DNA from: Sphingomonas sp. Leaf10
GTDB lineage: Bacteria; Pseudomonadota; Alphaproteobacteria; Sphingomonadales; Sphingomonadaceae
Length of the DNA: 64,000 nucleotides
Assembly (NCBI RefSeq): GCF_001421245.1
Contig: NZ_LMKE01000006.1
Span: forward strand, 23,662 to 87,661
Direction of reading: 5' to 3'
Below, piece after piece: positions 43,543 through 52,582 of the stretch. Within the stretch, counting starts at the first letter, position 1, and each line of letters starts with the position of its first letter. The notes beneath the pieces were generated by a model. That model worked only from the letters and a program-made list of their open reading frames with translations. It was not told the origin of the DNA and did not search any database. The position numbers were made by a program, and so were the translations under genes.

Positions 43543-44127
43543 TCACTCGCCCGGTTCGACCGCAATGGCCATCGGCCCCTTCTGCCCTTCAACGATGCGG
43601 GCGACAAGCCGCTGGTCAGGCTCGACTTCCTCGACGCCGCCACGGCGGAGCGTTTCCATATGAACGAACACGTCCCCCGCCTCGCTGTCGCGGACCAGGA
43701 AGCCATAGCCTTTCAGGCGGTTGAACCATTTGACCGTCACCGGCTCGAACGGCCCCGCCTGCTCGGCCATTGCCATTCGGTCGGGTCGTTCGACCGCGCG
43801 GCGTACCGGTTCGACCGCGAGGGACAGGTCGATCTCCAGGATTTCGACCGCCTGCATGCCCCGGCTGCGCCGTGCGGCGTTGCAGGTAACGATCGCGCCT
43901 TCGGGCAGGGTGCGGCGGCCATGCGGCTCGAGCACCGAGAAGTGGATCAGCACATCGCCGAGGCTGCTGTCGTCGGCGACTGCGAAACCGAAGCCGCGGG
44001 TGACGTCGAACCATTTGACGACGCCGCGAACCGACGTGACGACATCGTCGCGGATATTGGATAGCGCCGCAGCCGCGGCCGGCGGGACCGCGCAATCATC
44101 GGCAATCGTTCGCGCTTCCAGACGCAT
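43543..44127 (-). CDS. Twin cold-shock-domain protein
   Basis: This encodes 194 residues with two cold-shock domains, about 33-98 and 128-192. The first has [14 protein letters not shown] and the second [14 protein letters not shown] with VFVHMETL. Twin-CSD proteins are typical of alphaproteobacteria and bind single-stranded nucleic acid. Confidence 0.92.
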   Translation of the reverse strand: MRLEARTIADDCAVPPAAAAALSNIRDDVVTSVRGVVKWFDVTRGFGFAVADDSSLGDVLIHFSVLEPHGRRTLPEGAIVTCNAARRSRGMQAVEILEIDLSLAVEPVRRAVERPDRMAMAEQAGPFEPVTVKWFNRLKGYGFLVRDSEAGDVFVHMETLRRGGVEEVEPDQRLVARIVEGQKGPMAIAVEPGE

Positions 44128-44194
44128 CGTTGCTTACTCCCCCTGGCACCCTTTGTAACACGATGTTTCGTGAACGCGACGGTTTCTTTGCAGT

Positions 44195-44725
44195 TTACCA
44201 ATCGGCGACGGCGTCCGCTTCGTCGCCCGGCGCCATTCCGGCGATTCGTCGTGCCAGTGCCGGGGGATGGCCGGCGCGAACCATCGCCGCGATCTGCTTT
44301 TCGCGACGGTCGCGCTCGACCGGTTCGGCGGCGAACGGGCCGATCCGCTTGCGTCGTGCAAAGGCCATGGCCGACGCCTCCGCCCCCTCGTCCAGGGTGT
44401 CGACCACCGCCTCGCTGTCATCAGCCCCGACGCCCGCATGGCGCAGCGCATCGCGCACCCTCCGCGCGCCCAGCCCGCGCCGTGTCATCGACGCCGCCCG
44501 CGCCTCGGCAAAGGCGCGGTCGTCGACATAGCGCAGCTCGGCCATCCGGTCGGCCAGCGCCGCGACATCGACCACCCCGTCCGTCCCGCGTTCGCGCAGC
44601 TTGCGCATCAGATAGGCGACCAGCTTCGCCCGCGTCGTGGCGTAGCGTTCAACATAGCGTAAGGCGGCACGCTCCAGAGCGGGCTGGTCGAGAGGCGGTA
44701 GGGGACGGCGCGGGTCACGGGACAT
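44195..44725 (-). CDS. recX: Regulatory protein RecX
   Basis: This encodes 176 residues from ATG 44725. It has the RecX three-helix repeats: ALRYVERYATTRAKLVAYLMRKL, ELRYVDDRAFAEARAASMTRRGLGARRVRDAL. RecX modulates RecA filaments. recA is not in the window. Confidence 0.85.
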   Translation of the reverse strand: MSRDPRRPLPPLDQPALERAALRYVERYATTRAKLVAYLMRKLRERGTDGVVDVAALADRMAELRYVDDRAFAEARAASMTRRGLGARRVRDALRHAGVGADDSEAVVDTLDEGAEASAMAFARRKRIGPFAAEPVERDRREKQIAAMVRAGHPPALARRIAGMAPGDEADAVADW

Positions 44726-44851
44726 GCGCCATGTTTGTGCCACACTGCGTCGCGATTTTGAAATCAACTGTGCCGCACGGCACTTTGCCGCTATGGCGAC
44801 ACGCTTCGAACGCCGCGAACGCGTGCGAACGGTGCCGAGAGTTGGACAAGA

Positions 44852-46606
44852 ATGACGACGAATCTTGAAGGAAGTGTTGCAATCGCGCTGGAAGCGACCC
44901 CGACGGTCGACGCGCTCCCGCGCCGGTTCGCGGACTTCGCGACGCTGGGCGAGGCGATGGATTACGCCGCGCAGGGCACGCGCGGGCTGAATTTCCACGA
45001 CGCGCGCGGCACGTTGAAACATGCCTATCCGTTCCGCGACATGCGCGCGGATGCGCTGCAACAGGCCTATCGCCTGATCGCGAAGGGCGTGCAGCCCAAC
45101 GACCGCATCGCGCTGATCGCCGAAACCGGTGCCGAGTTCGCTGCCTTGTTCTTCGGCGTCGTCTATGCCGGCGCGTGGCCGGTGCCGCTGCCGCTGCCCA
45201 CCTCGTTCGGCGGGCGCGAAGCCTATGTCGAACAGCTCCGCGTCCAGTTGGACAGCTGCGATCCCAAGACCTTGTTCTACCCGGCCGAACTCGAGGCGAT
45301 GGCTGGCGAGGCCGCTCGAATCGCCGGTGTCGAAGGGATTGATTGGGAAAGCTTTTCGGCGAACGATGCGCCGGTCGTCGACCTGCCGACCGCAGCGACA
45401 GACGACATCTGCTACCTGCAATATTCCAGCGGCTCGACCCGTTTCCCGCACGGGACCGAGATCACGCACGCGGCGCTGCTCAACAATCTGGCGGCGCACA
45501 GCCATGGCATGGAACTGGTCGAGGAAGATCGCTGCATCTCGTGGCTGCCCTGGTATCATGACATGGGGCTGGTCGGCTGCTTTCTGTCGGTCGTCGCCAA
45601 TCAGGTGTCGACCGATTATCTGAAGACCGAGGATTTCGCGCGGCGTCCGCTGGCGTGGCTCGACCTGATCACCCGAAATCAGGGTAATTCGATCAGCTAT
45701 TCGCCGACCTTCGGCTACGATATCTGCGCGCGACGCATGTCGAGCCAGACCAAGGCGGCGGACCGGTTCGACCTGTCGCGCTGGCGGCTGGCGGGCAATG
45801 GCGCGGATATGATCCGTCCCGATGTGATGCAGTCGTTCGTCGACGCCTTTGCCGATGCCGGGTTCAAGGCGTCGGCCTTCCTCCCCTCTTACGGCCTTGC
45901 CGAGGCGACGTTGGCGGTGGCGATCATGCCGCCGGGTGAAGGGATCATCGTCGAACTTGTTGAAGAGACCGAACTTTCCGGTCATGCCGGCCGCGCCGAC
46001 CGGCCGCAGCGTTACCGCGCGATCGTCAATTGCGGGAAGCCGGTGCGAGACATGGCCATCGAGATCCGCGAAGAGGACGGCACGCCCCTGCCCGAGCGCG
46101 CGATCGGCAAGGTCTGGTGCAAGGGGCCGTCGCTGATGAGCGGCTATTTCCGCGACCCCGAAGCGACCGCGGCCTGCATGGTCGACGGCTGGCTCGACAC
46201 CGGCGACATGGGCTATCTATCTGACGGATATGTCTATATCGTCGGACGGGCGAAGGACATGATCATCGTCAACGGCAAGAATCATTGGCCGCAGGACATC
46301 GAATGGGCGGTTGAACAACTTCCCGGATTCAAGGCCGGCGACATCGCCGCCTTCGCCATCACCACCCCCGGCGGCGAGGAAACGCCTGCCGTGCTGGTCC
46401 AGTGCCGCGCGTCGGATGAGGCCGAGCGGCTGCGGCTGCGTGAGGAAATTCGCGAGCGCGTCCGGTCGGTTACCGGCATGAACTGCGTCATCGAACTGGT
46501 CCCGCCGCGCACCCTGCCCCGCACGTCGTCGGGCAAGCTGAGCCGGGCGAAGGCCCGGAAATTGTATCTTGAGGGGGAGATCAAGCCTTACGCCATTGCG
46601 GCATAA
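44852..46606 (+). CDS. Fatty acyl-AMP ligase
   Basis: This encodes 584 residues. Adenylation motifs are YSSGSTRFPHG (nucleotide loop), SYGLAEATLAV, DTGDMGYLSDGYVYIVGRAKD and the C-terminal SSGKLSRAKA with its Lys. The overall form matches FAAL enzymes, which activate fatty acids for transfer to acyl carriers rather than CoA. No acyl carrier or PKS gene is adjacent. In sphingomonads such enzymes may serve sphingolipid or other lipid synthesis, an inference. Confidence 0.9.
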   Translation: MTTNLEGSVAIALEATPTVDALPRRFADFATLGEAMDYAAQGTRGLNFHDARGTLKHAYPFRDMRADALQQAYRLIAKGVQPNDRIALIAETGAEFAALFFGVVYAGAWPVPLPLPTSFGGREAYVEQLRVQLDSCDPKTLFYPAELEAMAGEAARIAGVEGIDWESFSANDAPVVDLPTAATDDICYLQYSSGSTRFPHGTEITHAALLNNLAAHSHGMELVEEDRCISWLPWYHDMGLVGCFLSVVANQVSTDYLKTEDFARRPLAWLDLITRNQGNSISYSPTFGYDICARRMSSQTKAADRFDLSRWRLAGNGADMIRPDVMQSFVDAFADAGFKASAFLPSYGLAEATLAVAIMPPGEGIIVELVEETELSGHAGRADRPQRYRAIVNCGKPVRDMAIEIREEDGTPLPERAIGKVWCKGPSLMSGYFRDPEATAACMVDGWLDTGDMGYLSDGYVYIVGRAKDMIIVNGKNHWPQDIEWAVEQLPGFKAGDIAAFAITTPGGEETPAVLVQCRASDEAERLRLREEIRERVRSVTGMNCVIELVPPRTLPRTSSGKLSRAKARKLYLEGEIKPYAIAA

Positions 46607-46650
46607 GCGGCTTGGGGCTAGCCCCCCTCCACCATCCTGCGGATGGTCCC

Positions 46651-46674
46651 CCTCCCCGTGCCGGGGAGGATTTT
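46651..46674 (+). terminator. Terminator after acyl-AMP ligase
   Basis: CCTCCCCG and CGGGGAGG pair across TGC and are followed by ATTTT. It belongs to the same C/G-rich palindrome type as at 27.7 kb. Confidence 0.7.
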
Positions 46675-46759
46675 AGACTTTCCTACAAGCCCTCGGACGG
46701 CTAGGTCAGAAATCGGCCTTGCCCTTCCGGTTCGACCGGGATAGAGGCCGCGTCCGCAC

Positions 46760-46835
46760 ACGAGTGTAGCTCAGCTGGTAGAGCATCGGTCTCCAAAACC
46801 GAGGGCCGGGGGTTCGAATCCCTCCACTCGTGCCA
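46760..46835 (+). tRNA. tRNA-Trp (CCA)
   Basis: A 76-nt cloverleaf with acceptor ACGAGTG/CACTCGT, anticodon loop TCTCCAAAA giving CCA, and an encoded 3' CCA. It lies upstream of secE-nusG, where tRNA-Trp often sits in proteobacteria. Confidence 0.97.
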
Positions 46836-46884
46836 ACGCGCCGCCGCGCCGATCCCCGAAACTGCTGGACTGGATTCGACGACG

Positions 46885-47463
46885 ATGTTCCGCGCGCTGT
46901 ACGACTGGACGCTTCGCCTTGCCAATCATCGGCACGCCGTGCGCAGCCTGGCGGTCGTGTCGTTCTGCGAAAGCTCGTTCTTTCCGATTCCGCCCGATGT
47001 CGTGCTGGTGCCGGTCATCCTGCAGCACCGTAGCCGCGCCTATCAGATCGCGGCGATCTGCACGATCGCGTCGGTGCTGGGCGGCATGGTCGGCTATGCG
47101 ATCGGCTATTTCCTGTGGGACACGGTCGGGGCGTGGGTCATCAACCTGTACGGGTTGCAGGACAAGGCCGCGAAGTTCCAGGCGGGGTTCGCGCAATATG
47201 GCGCGGCGATCATCCTGCTGAAAGGACTGACGCCGATCCCGTTCAAGCTGGTCACGATCGCATCGGGCCTCGCCAAGTTCAATTTCGCGATGTTCGTGGC
47301 AACCGCGACGATTACCCGCGCCTTCCGCTTTTTCCTGATCGCGTTCCTGCTCAAGAAATATGGCCAGCCGGTGCAGGCGTTCATCGAGAAGCGGCTGACG
47401 CTGATCGGCACGCTGCTGGTCGTGGCGCTGGTCGGCGGGTTCGCAGCGGTCAGCCTGCTCTGA
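46885..47463 (+). CDS. DedA/YqaA family membrane protein
   Basis: This encodes 192 residues with four to five TM helices and the motifs ESSFFPIPPDVVLVP, GYAIGYFLWD and GLTPIPFKLVTIASG of the DedA/VTT group. The family takes part in membrane lipid or ion homeostasis. Confidence 0.9.
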   Translation: MFRALYDWTLRLANHRHAVRSLAVVSFCESSFFPIPPDVVLVPVILQHRSRAYQIAAICTIASVLGGMVGYAIGYFLWDTVGAWVINLYGLQDKAAKFQAGFAQYGAAIILLKGLTPIPFKLVTIASGLAKFNFAMFVATATITRAFRFFLIAFLLKKYGQPVQAFIEKRLTLIGTLLVVALVGGFAAVSLL

Positions 47464-47557
47464 TCCGGGCCAGAACAGGCGCGACTTTGTAACGTTTATA
47501 CGATAACGGCCCCGCCGTCCGACGCGACAATCGCGCGGACCGAAGGGGGATTATTCG

Positions 47558-48205
47558 ATGAAGTTTCAGGCAGCGGCCGTGTTGGCCGCAACCATGGCGT
47601 TCGCCCATCCCGCCGCCGCGCAGATGGCACCGACCGCACCGCAGCCCTACCCGGAAATGCGCGAGCGGTTGCCGCGCGATCCGTTGCAGGGGCTGCGTGT
47701 CGAGGTTGCGGGCGGGTATGACCGGCTGGAGATCAACTATATCGAGGACGACACCAAATATTATGACGGCACCGACGGTGTCCGTTACGGTGGGGAAATC
47801 GGCTATGATCTGTCGGTCGGCCGGGTGCTGGTCGGCGCCTATGCCGGCTATGCCGCGTCGTCGGCCAAGCGCTGCGACGATTTCACGGTCGGCGTGATCT
47901 GCCAGAAGCCGAAGGCCGAGCTGTCGGGTGGCGCCCGTGTCGGCACGCGGATCGGCAGCAATTCGCAGCTATATGGCAAGATCGGCTATTCGTCGATGCC
48001 GCTCGAATTCTCGCTCGGCAACGTGACCGAGAAGGAAACCTATCGCGGGTTCCATTTCGGGCTGGGCGGCGAACTGGGCATTGGCGGCCGCGCGTTCGTG
48101 AAGGGCGAGTTCGTCGTCACCGACTTCCGCACCAGCGGCAAGACCTATGAGGACTATAATTTCGACCGTCGCCACGCGGTGGTGGGGATCGGCGTCCGCT
48201 TCTGA
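47558..48205 (+). CDS. Outer membrane beta-barrel protein
   Basis: This encodes 215 residues with a signal peptide (cleavage after AHPAAAQ) and alternating beta strands ending in a C-terminal Phe (VVGIGVRF). It resembles small OmpA-like or porin-family barrels of eight strands. Specific role unknown. Confidence 0.82.
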   Translation: MKFQAAAVLAATMAFAHPAAAQMAPTAPQPYPEMRERLPRDPLQGLRVEVAGGYDRLEINYIEDDTKYYDGTDGVRYGGEIGYDLSVGRVLVGAYAGYAASSAKRCDDFTVGVICQKPKAELSGGARVGTRIGSNSQLYGKIGYSSMPLEFSLGNVTEKETYRGFHFGLGGELGIGGRAFVKGEFVVTDFRTSGKTYEDYNFDRRHAVVGIGVRF

Positions 48206-48213
48206 TCGGGCAA

Positions 48214-48241
48214 GGGGCGGCGCGTGCGTGCCGCCCCGTTT
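48214..48241 (+). terminator. Terminator after beta-barrel gene
   Basis: GGGGCGGC and GCCGCCCC form an eight-pair stem with an eight-base loop, followed by GTTT. Confidence 0.6.
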
Positions 48242-48386
48242 CCCCTGCGCTTGCGTCCCTTGGCTTAGATCGCTAGATACCATGCCCAATCCGACAGCGT
48301 GGATGGGCAGCGCCGGTTTCCAAGAGGAACCGGACGGGGCCTTGTGTCCCGCGGTCGGTCAAACCGTTAACGAAGGTCAAGGGCAC

Positions 48387-48584
48387 GTGGCGAAGGTTAC
48401 CCCAGTCGAATTCATGCGGCAGGTCCGGGCCGAAACCGCGAAGGTGACGTGGCCGACGCGGCGCGAAACGGTGATGACCGCGGTGATGGTCGTCATCATG
48501 ACGACGCTGCTGGCGCTGTTCTTCCTCGGCGTGGATTCGGCGTTCGACGCGATCGTCAAGGCGCTGCTGAAGCTCGCGCAGTAA
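48387..48584 (+). CDS. secE: Preprotein translocase subunit SecE
   Basis: This encodes 65 residues from GTG 48387 with AAGG and AGGG upstream. It shows EFMRQVRAETAKVTWPTRRET and one TM helix (VMVVIMTTLLALFFLGV). It clamps SecY in the membrane. nusG follows after 35 bp, the usual order. Confidence 0.93.
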   Translation: MAKVTPVEFMRQVRAETAKVTWPTRRETVMTAVMVVIMTTLLALFFLGVDSAFDAIVKALLKLAQ

Positions 48585-48619
48585 CCCGAACCCTTCCCCG
48601 GATAGCTTAAAGGATACGC

Positions 48620-49159
48620 ATGTCGCGCTGGTACATCATTCACGCCTATTCGGGGTTCGAGGGCAAGGTCCGCGATTCCATCCTGAGCGAAGCGACCCGC
48701 CTCGGCCTTGACCATGCGGTCGAAGCGATCGAGGTCCCGACCGAGAATGTGACCGAAGTCCGTCGCGGCAAGAAGGTGCAGTCCGAACGCAAGTTCATGC
48801 CCGGATACGTGCTGGCGAAGCTGGACCTGAACGACCAGGTCTATCACCTCGTCAAGAACACGCCGAAGGTCACCGGCTTCCTGGGATCGTCGGGCAAGCC
48901 GCAGGCGATCAGCGAGGCGGAAGCCACGCGGATGCTGAACAGCAAGGAAGAGGCCGCTGCCTCGCCCACCAAGCAGAAGATCAAGGTCGATTTCGAGATC
49001 GGCGATTCGGTCAAGGTGCTGGACGGCCCGTTCGCGAGCTTCAACGGCGTGGTCGAGGAACTGGACTTCGACAAGTCGAAGGTGAAGGTTTCGGTGTCGA
49101 TCTTCGGGCGCGCGACCCCGGTGGAATTGGATTTCGAGCAAGTGGAACGAAGCAAGTAA
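48620..49159 (+). CDS. nusG: Transcription antitermination factor NusG
   Basis: This encodes 179 residues. The NGN domain begins WYIIHAYSGFEGKV and includes RKFMPGYVLAKLDL. The KOW domain (about 125-178) has SVKVLDGPFASFNGVVEEL. It binds RNA polymerase and links it to ribosomes or Rho. Confidence 0.97.
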   Translation: MSRWYIIHAYSGFEGKVRDSILSEATRLGLDHAVEAIEVPTENVTEVRRGKKVQSERKFMPGYVLAKLDLNDQVYHLVKNTPKVTGFLGSSGKPQAISEAEATRMLNSKEEAAASPTKQKIKVDFEIGDSVKVLDGPFASFNGVVEELDFDKSKVKVSVSIFGRATPVELDFEQVERSK

Positions 49160-49177
49160 GGCGCAGCCGAAACTTGC

Positions 49178-49285
49178 TGTCCGCACACGAATAGCGAACG
49201 CTGTTCGTGAGACGGCGGACACCGGCCGGCGGGTTCAGCCCGACCGACGTTAGCGGCGTAGGGCGAAGGCCCTGCGCCGTTTTTG
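49178..49285 (+). ncRNA. Structured RNA and terminator after nusG
   Basis: TGTCCGC (49,178-84) pairs with GCGGACA (49,215-21) around a hairpin CACGAA..TTCGTG (49,186-49,209). Next comes CGGCGGG-TTCAG-CCCGACCG with a bulged A, then a ten-pair terminator hairpin (49,255-49,278) and TTTTT. The bulged hairpin recurs after rplA. In a normal layout this would be the leader of rplK; here it ends the transcript before inserted genes. Confidence 0.6.
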
Positions 49286-49378
49286 TTGTTGACGACTACT
49301 CCGCATCTCCTCACGCTAAGGAGAACGCGGGAGAAGCCGGTTTCGGCCCGGCTACAACTAAGACCAGGAGCCATTACC

Positions 49379-50404
49379 TTGGCAAAGTATCCATTTATTG
49401 AAGTCATTCAGCAACGCCGTTCTTTCATCTTAACCGCGCTACCCGCTCGACATCTCACCGAGATCGCATATGCCGCCGTTCGACATCAGGATGAAGAAGA
49501 AGGGGCGGTTCAACGTGTACTGAACCAGAGTAGAATTGCAGGCGTAAAATCTTTTGCTGAACAGGGCGGTGATTTTCCTGCTTCGATTGTTCTCAACTGG
49601 GTAAAGGGTCCGCTTGAGCGTCAAACGGAAAATACAGTTTCCATACCTCGTACCGCTCGGAGCGCCCAGATTATCGACGGTCAGCATCGTGTCGCAGGCT
49701 TGCTTGAAGCAATCGCGGACAAACCCGATCTAGCAAATAACAAGATACCGGTCGCAATATATGAAAGCTTAGACACCGTTCAATGTGCCAACATTTTCCT
49801 ATCGATTAACACGGAGCAGCGACCTGTCCCAAAGAGTCTGGTATTTGACCTCTATGGTGTAGCGAGCGAAGACTTGGTTGATGAGGCTGCAGTTCGCGCG
49901 AGAGACGTCGTGTTATCACTTGCAGATACCGACCAAGCGTATAGCGGCTTGATAAAGCTACCAAACTCACGCCGCCAAAAAGGAGGCATAGCGCTTTCTA
50001 CCGCCGTGAGTGCGATTAAACCTCTTGTCGCCGAGAAGGGTACGCTTGAGCAAGTCGGCGCATCCTCCCTTGAGCTTCAAAAGGCTATATTCCAAAATTT
50101 CTTTAATGCGCTTGCTGATAAATATGGCGAGCGCTGGTCCGAGCGAGACAATGCTTTCCTGTATGCCGCAGGATTTGTCGGCGCTATTGATTTTCTCAAT
50201 CTTAAACTAATACCCTATTGCAACTTGAAGCAGTCTTTTAAAATTATCGACATTGCGCAGAGCCTACACCTTGAGCACGGGAATTTGATCAAACAGGAGG
50301 AAGTAAAGGGCCTTGGAGGCAAGGATGCGCCTAAACGCGTTTACGAGCGCCTAGTATCGGCATTCAATCCCAACGATGTTGGATCCACCAAGTTCGCTAT
50401 TTAA
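49379..50404 (+). CDS. DGQHR domain protein (DndB-like)
   Basis: This encodes 341 residues from TTG 49379, chosen because AGGAG lies eight bases upstream and the earlier frame is terminator sequence. DGQHR is at residues 100-104 (AQIIDGQHRVAGLLEA), followed by FLSINTEQRPVPKSLVFDL at 140-158. DGQHR proteins include DndB, a regulator of DNA phosphorothioation, and others in defence islands. The gene is visibly AT-richer than its neighbours. It forms a two-gene unit with the next gene between nusG and rplK. Confidence 0.85.
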   Translation: MAKYPFIEVIQQRRSFILTALPARHLTEIAYAAVRHQDEEEGAVQRVLNQSRIAGVKSFAEQGGDFPASIVLNWVKGPLERQTENTVSIPRTARSAQIIDGQHRVAGLLEAIADKPDLANNKIPVAIYESLDTVQCANIFLSINTEQRPVPKSLVFDLYGVASEDLVDEAAVRARDVVLSLADTDQAYSGLIKLPNSRRQKGGIALSTAVSAIKPLVAEKGTLEQVGASSLELQKAIFQNFFNALADKYGERWSERDNAFLYAAGFVGAIDFLNLKLIPYCNLKQSFKIIDIAQSLHLEHGNLIKQEEVKGLGGKDAPKRVYERLVSAFNPNDVGSTKFAI

Positions 50405-50405
50405 T

Positions 50406-51152
50406 ATGCCACACCTTGCAGCTGTTGCCATAGATAATTGGATCTCAACCTTAGATCCATCTACGGATTTTAGGACAGTTCCATTGCCTAGCACCTATGC
50501 AGCATCAATCTCGGCTGCGATTGCAGAGGATGCGACAGGCCTCCTTTACTCGTCTCAAATAACTTTCGCCGATGCGATCAAAGGACTTTCATCAGGAAAC
50601 TGCTCTTGGTCGGTGGTAAAATTTTACTATTCCGCCTTCTACGCAGCCAGATCAATCTTAGCGAGTAACTACATATCTATATGTTACCCCGACGGCAGGC
50701 CACATTCACTCTATTGCGCTCCCAACGAAAGAATTAGAAAAGAGACGGGCCTTACTCACAAACTTATATGGAAGATACTATCTCGGCAATTTCCCAATCT
50801 AAATCTATTAAATACGATTGAAGGCATTTCGGCGCACGATTGGATAACGAATTTACGGGAACAAGCCAACTACAGGAATGCAAAATTCCCGGACCCCGCA
50901 CTACCAATCTGTTCTGCAGAAATTGATAAAAATGGTATTAAGAGATCTGTAGATGCGTATGTTGCTGACGATGCCTTTCTTTATACGTTTGACCCTGACC
51001 ACGCTGCAGTTGCATTTCCATTAGCGTGTATCGCAAACGCAAAAAGGTCTCTGGAAACCTTGGGAAAATGTTTGGACGAAGCTGACCAACAGCACGTTGA
51101 TATATGCTGTGATGCCGCTGGCATTGGCAGCGAAGTAATCCGCGCACTTTAA
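50406..51152 (+). CDS. HEPN-like protein of unknown function
   Basis: This encodes 248 residues from ATG 50406, one base after the upstream TAA; an ATG at 50,376 is an alternative. The segment WSVVKFYYSAFYAARSILASN resembles helix 3 of HEPN domains, and a later NLREQANYRNAKF could be the RNase-like basic motif, though no classic R-x4-6-H is seen. Codon use is AT-rich, like the DGQHR gene. A toxin or RNase partner is possible; the family is not recognised with confidence. Confidence 0.6.
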   Translation: MPHLAAVAIDNWISTLDPSTDFRTVPLPSTYAASISAAIAEDATGLLYSSQITFADAIKGLSSGNCSWSVVKFYYSAFYAARSILASNYISICYPDGRPHSLYCAPNERIRKETGLTHKLIWKILSRQFPNLNLLNTIEGISAHDWITNLREQANYRNAKFPDPALPICSAEIDKNGIKRSVDAYVADDAFLYTFDPDHAAVAFPLACIANAKRSLETLGKCLDEADQQHVDICCDAAGIGSEVIRAL

Positions 51153-51161
51153 ACCACAAAA

Positions 51162-51983
51162 TCACCCCTTCCTGAGCGCAATCTCCAACGCCACCTCCCA
51201 ACCCCCCGGCTCCCACTGCGTCCGCCGCCCACCCCGCCGCCACTCCAGCTGCGCATATTCGACCATCCGCATCTCCTCCTCGGCCAGCAGCAACCCGGCG
51301 CGGTAGTCCTTGGCCTTACGCTCGAGATAGGCGGCGTTGCTTTCGCCGCGCTTCGGGGCGAGGTCGGGTTCGGCCAGCCCCTTCGCCCGCTTGTCGCTCC
51401 ACGCGATCATCTGCATCGCCTGATGCACCGTCATGGCCGGGATCGGCGGGGGATCGTTGTGCTGCCAATGGTCGTGGACGTTCGCCTCCGGCAGCGAGCT
51501 TTCGAGCATTGCCAGTTCGAGGCGTTCGGACCCCACCGCCAGCGCGACGCGCATCTCGCGGGCGAAGCCGGGGTTGTTGCGCGCACGGGCGTAGAAGCTC
51601 GAATGGGCGAAGCCGGCGGCTTGCGCCGAGAGGCGGACATTGGCGGTGGCGCTCAAGCCAGCGAGGAAGCGTTGTTCGGCGTCGCGGTCGATCGTGCGGG
51701 TTTTCGAGACGCGCAGTTGCAGGCGCCCTTTCGAGCGGACGACGCGCGCCGGCCCTTCCGTCTGCTCGGGCTTGGCGAGGCGGGCGGCGGCGAGGGTCAG
51801 CGCGGCCTCCCAGCGCTGGGCGAAGTCGGGGTCGGCGTTCCGGCGCTTGGTGAGCATCGAGCGGTTGAGGCCCAAGGTGCGGGCGGCGTCGCGGGCGTTG
51901 CCGCTGCGTTCGAGTTCGGCGAGGAAGGCGGCGTTTTGCAGCGCCTGCTTGCGGCTGTATGGACGGGGCTTGCGATCGGGCAT
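51162..51983 (-). CDS. HTH terminase small subunit-like protein
   Basis: This encodes 273 residues from ATG 51983 (MPDRKPRPYSRKQ). Two HTH-like stretches occur (GNARDAARTLGLNRSMLTKRR; ANVRLSAQAAGFAHSSFYARA). The form resembles small terminase or transposon-type DNA-binding proteins, yet no phage genes adjoin it. It sits between the AT-rich module and rplK on the opposite strand. GC is like the chromosome. Confidence 0.65.
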   Translation of the reverse strand: MPDRKPRPYSRKQALQNAAFLAELERSGNARDAARTLGLNRSMLTKRRNADPDFAQRWEAALTLAAARLAKPEQTEGPARVVRSKGRLQLRVSKTRTIDRDAEQRFLAGLSATANVRLSAQAAGFAHSSFYARARNNPGFAREMRVALAVGSERLELAMLESSLPEANVHDHWQHNDPPPIPAMTVHQAMQMIAWSDKRAKGLAEPDLAPKRGESNAAYLERKAKDYRAGLLLAEEEMRMVEYAQLEWRRGGRRTQWEPGGWEVALEIALRKG

Positions 51984-52140
51984 GGGCACAAAAGGATCAG
52001 GCGAAATCCTACATTGCAAGCGCCGCCCGTTTCGGCTAAGCGCGCCGCTTCCCAAACGACAGTTTTGGAAACCATGGCGGGAGGCCGGTCCGACAGGATC
52101 GCGCCGCACGGACCGCTAAACTTGAAAGAGAGTGATACCC

Positions 52141-52578
52141 ATGGCCAAAAAGATTACCGGCTATATCAAGCTGCAGGTGCCGGCGGGCGAAGCCAAGCCG
52201 TCGCCGCCGATCGGCCCGGCGCTGGGTCAGCGCGGCGTGAACATCATGGAATTCTGCAAGGCGTTCAACGCGCAGACGTCGGCCGGCGACGTGTCGAAGG
52301 GCACCCCGCTGCCGACGATCATCACCGTCTATGCCGACCGTTCGTTCAGCTTCGAGACGAAGACGCCGCCGGCGACGTATCTGATCAAGCAGGCGATCAA
52401 CCTGAAGTCGGGTTCGAAGGAACCGGGCAAGGTGAAGGCCGGCAGCATCAAGCGGTCGCAGCTGAGCGAGATCGCCACGATGAAGATGAAGGATCTGAAC
52501 GCCAACGACATCGACGCGGCGACGAAGATCATCGAAGGTTCGGCCCGCGCGATGGGCCTCGAAGTGGTGGAGGGTTAA
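52141..52578 (+). CDS. rplK: 50S ribosomal protein L11
   Basis: This encodes 145 residues from ATG 52141, preceded by AAAGAGAG. It has the L11 motifs [34 protein letters not shown] and a C-terminal RNA-binding domain. It belongs to the GTPase-associated centre of the ribosome. Confidence 0.97.
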   Translation: MAKKITGYIKLQVPAGEAKPSPPIGPALGQRGVNIMEFCKAFNAQTSAGDVSKGTPLPTIITVYADRSFSFETKTPPATYLIKQAINLKSGSKEPGKVKAGSIKRSQLSEIATMKMKDLNANDIDAATKIIEGSARAMGLEVVEG

Positions 52579-52582
52579 GACT

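Noticed and set aside
44726..45985. Extended RecX frame upstream of 44,725
   Set aside because: The extension is antisense to the acyl-AMP ligase gene.
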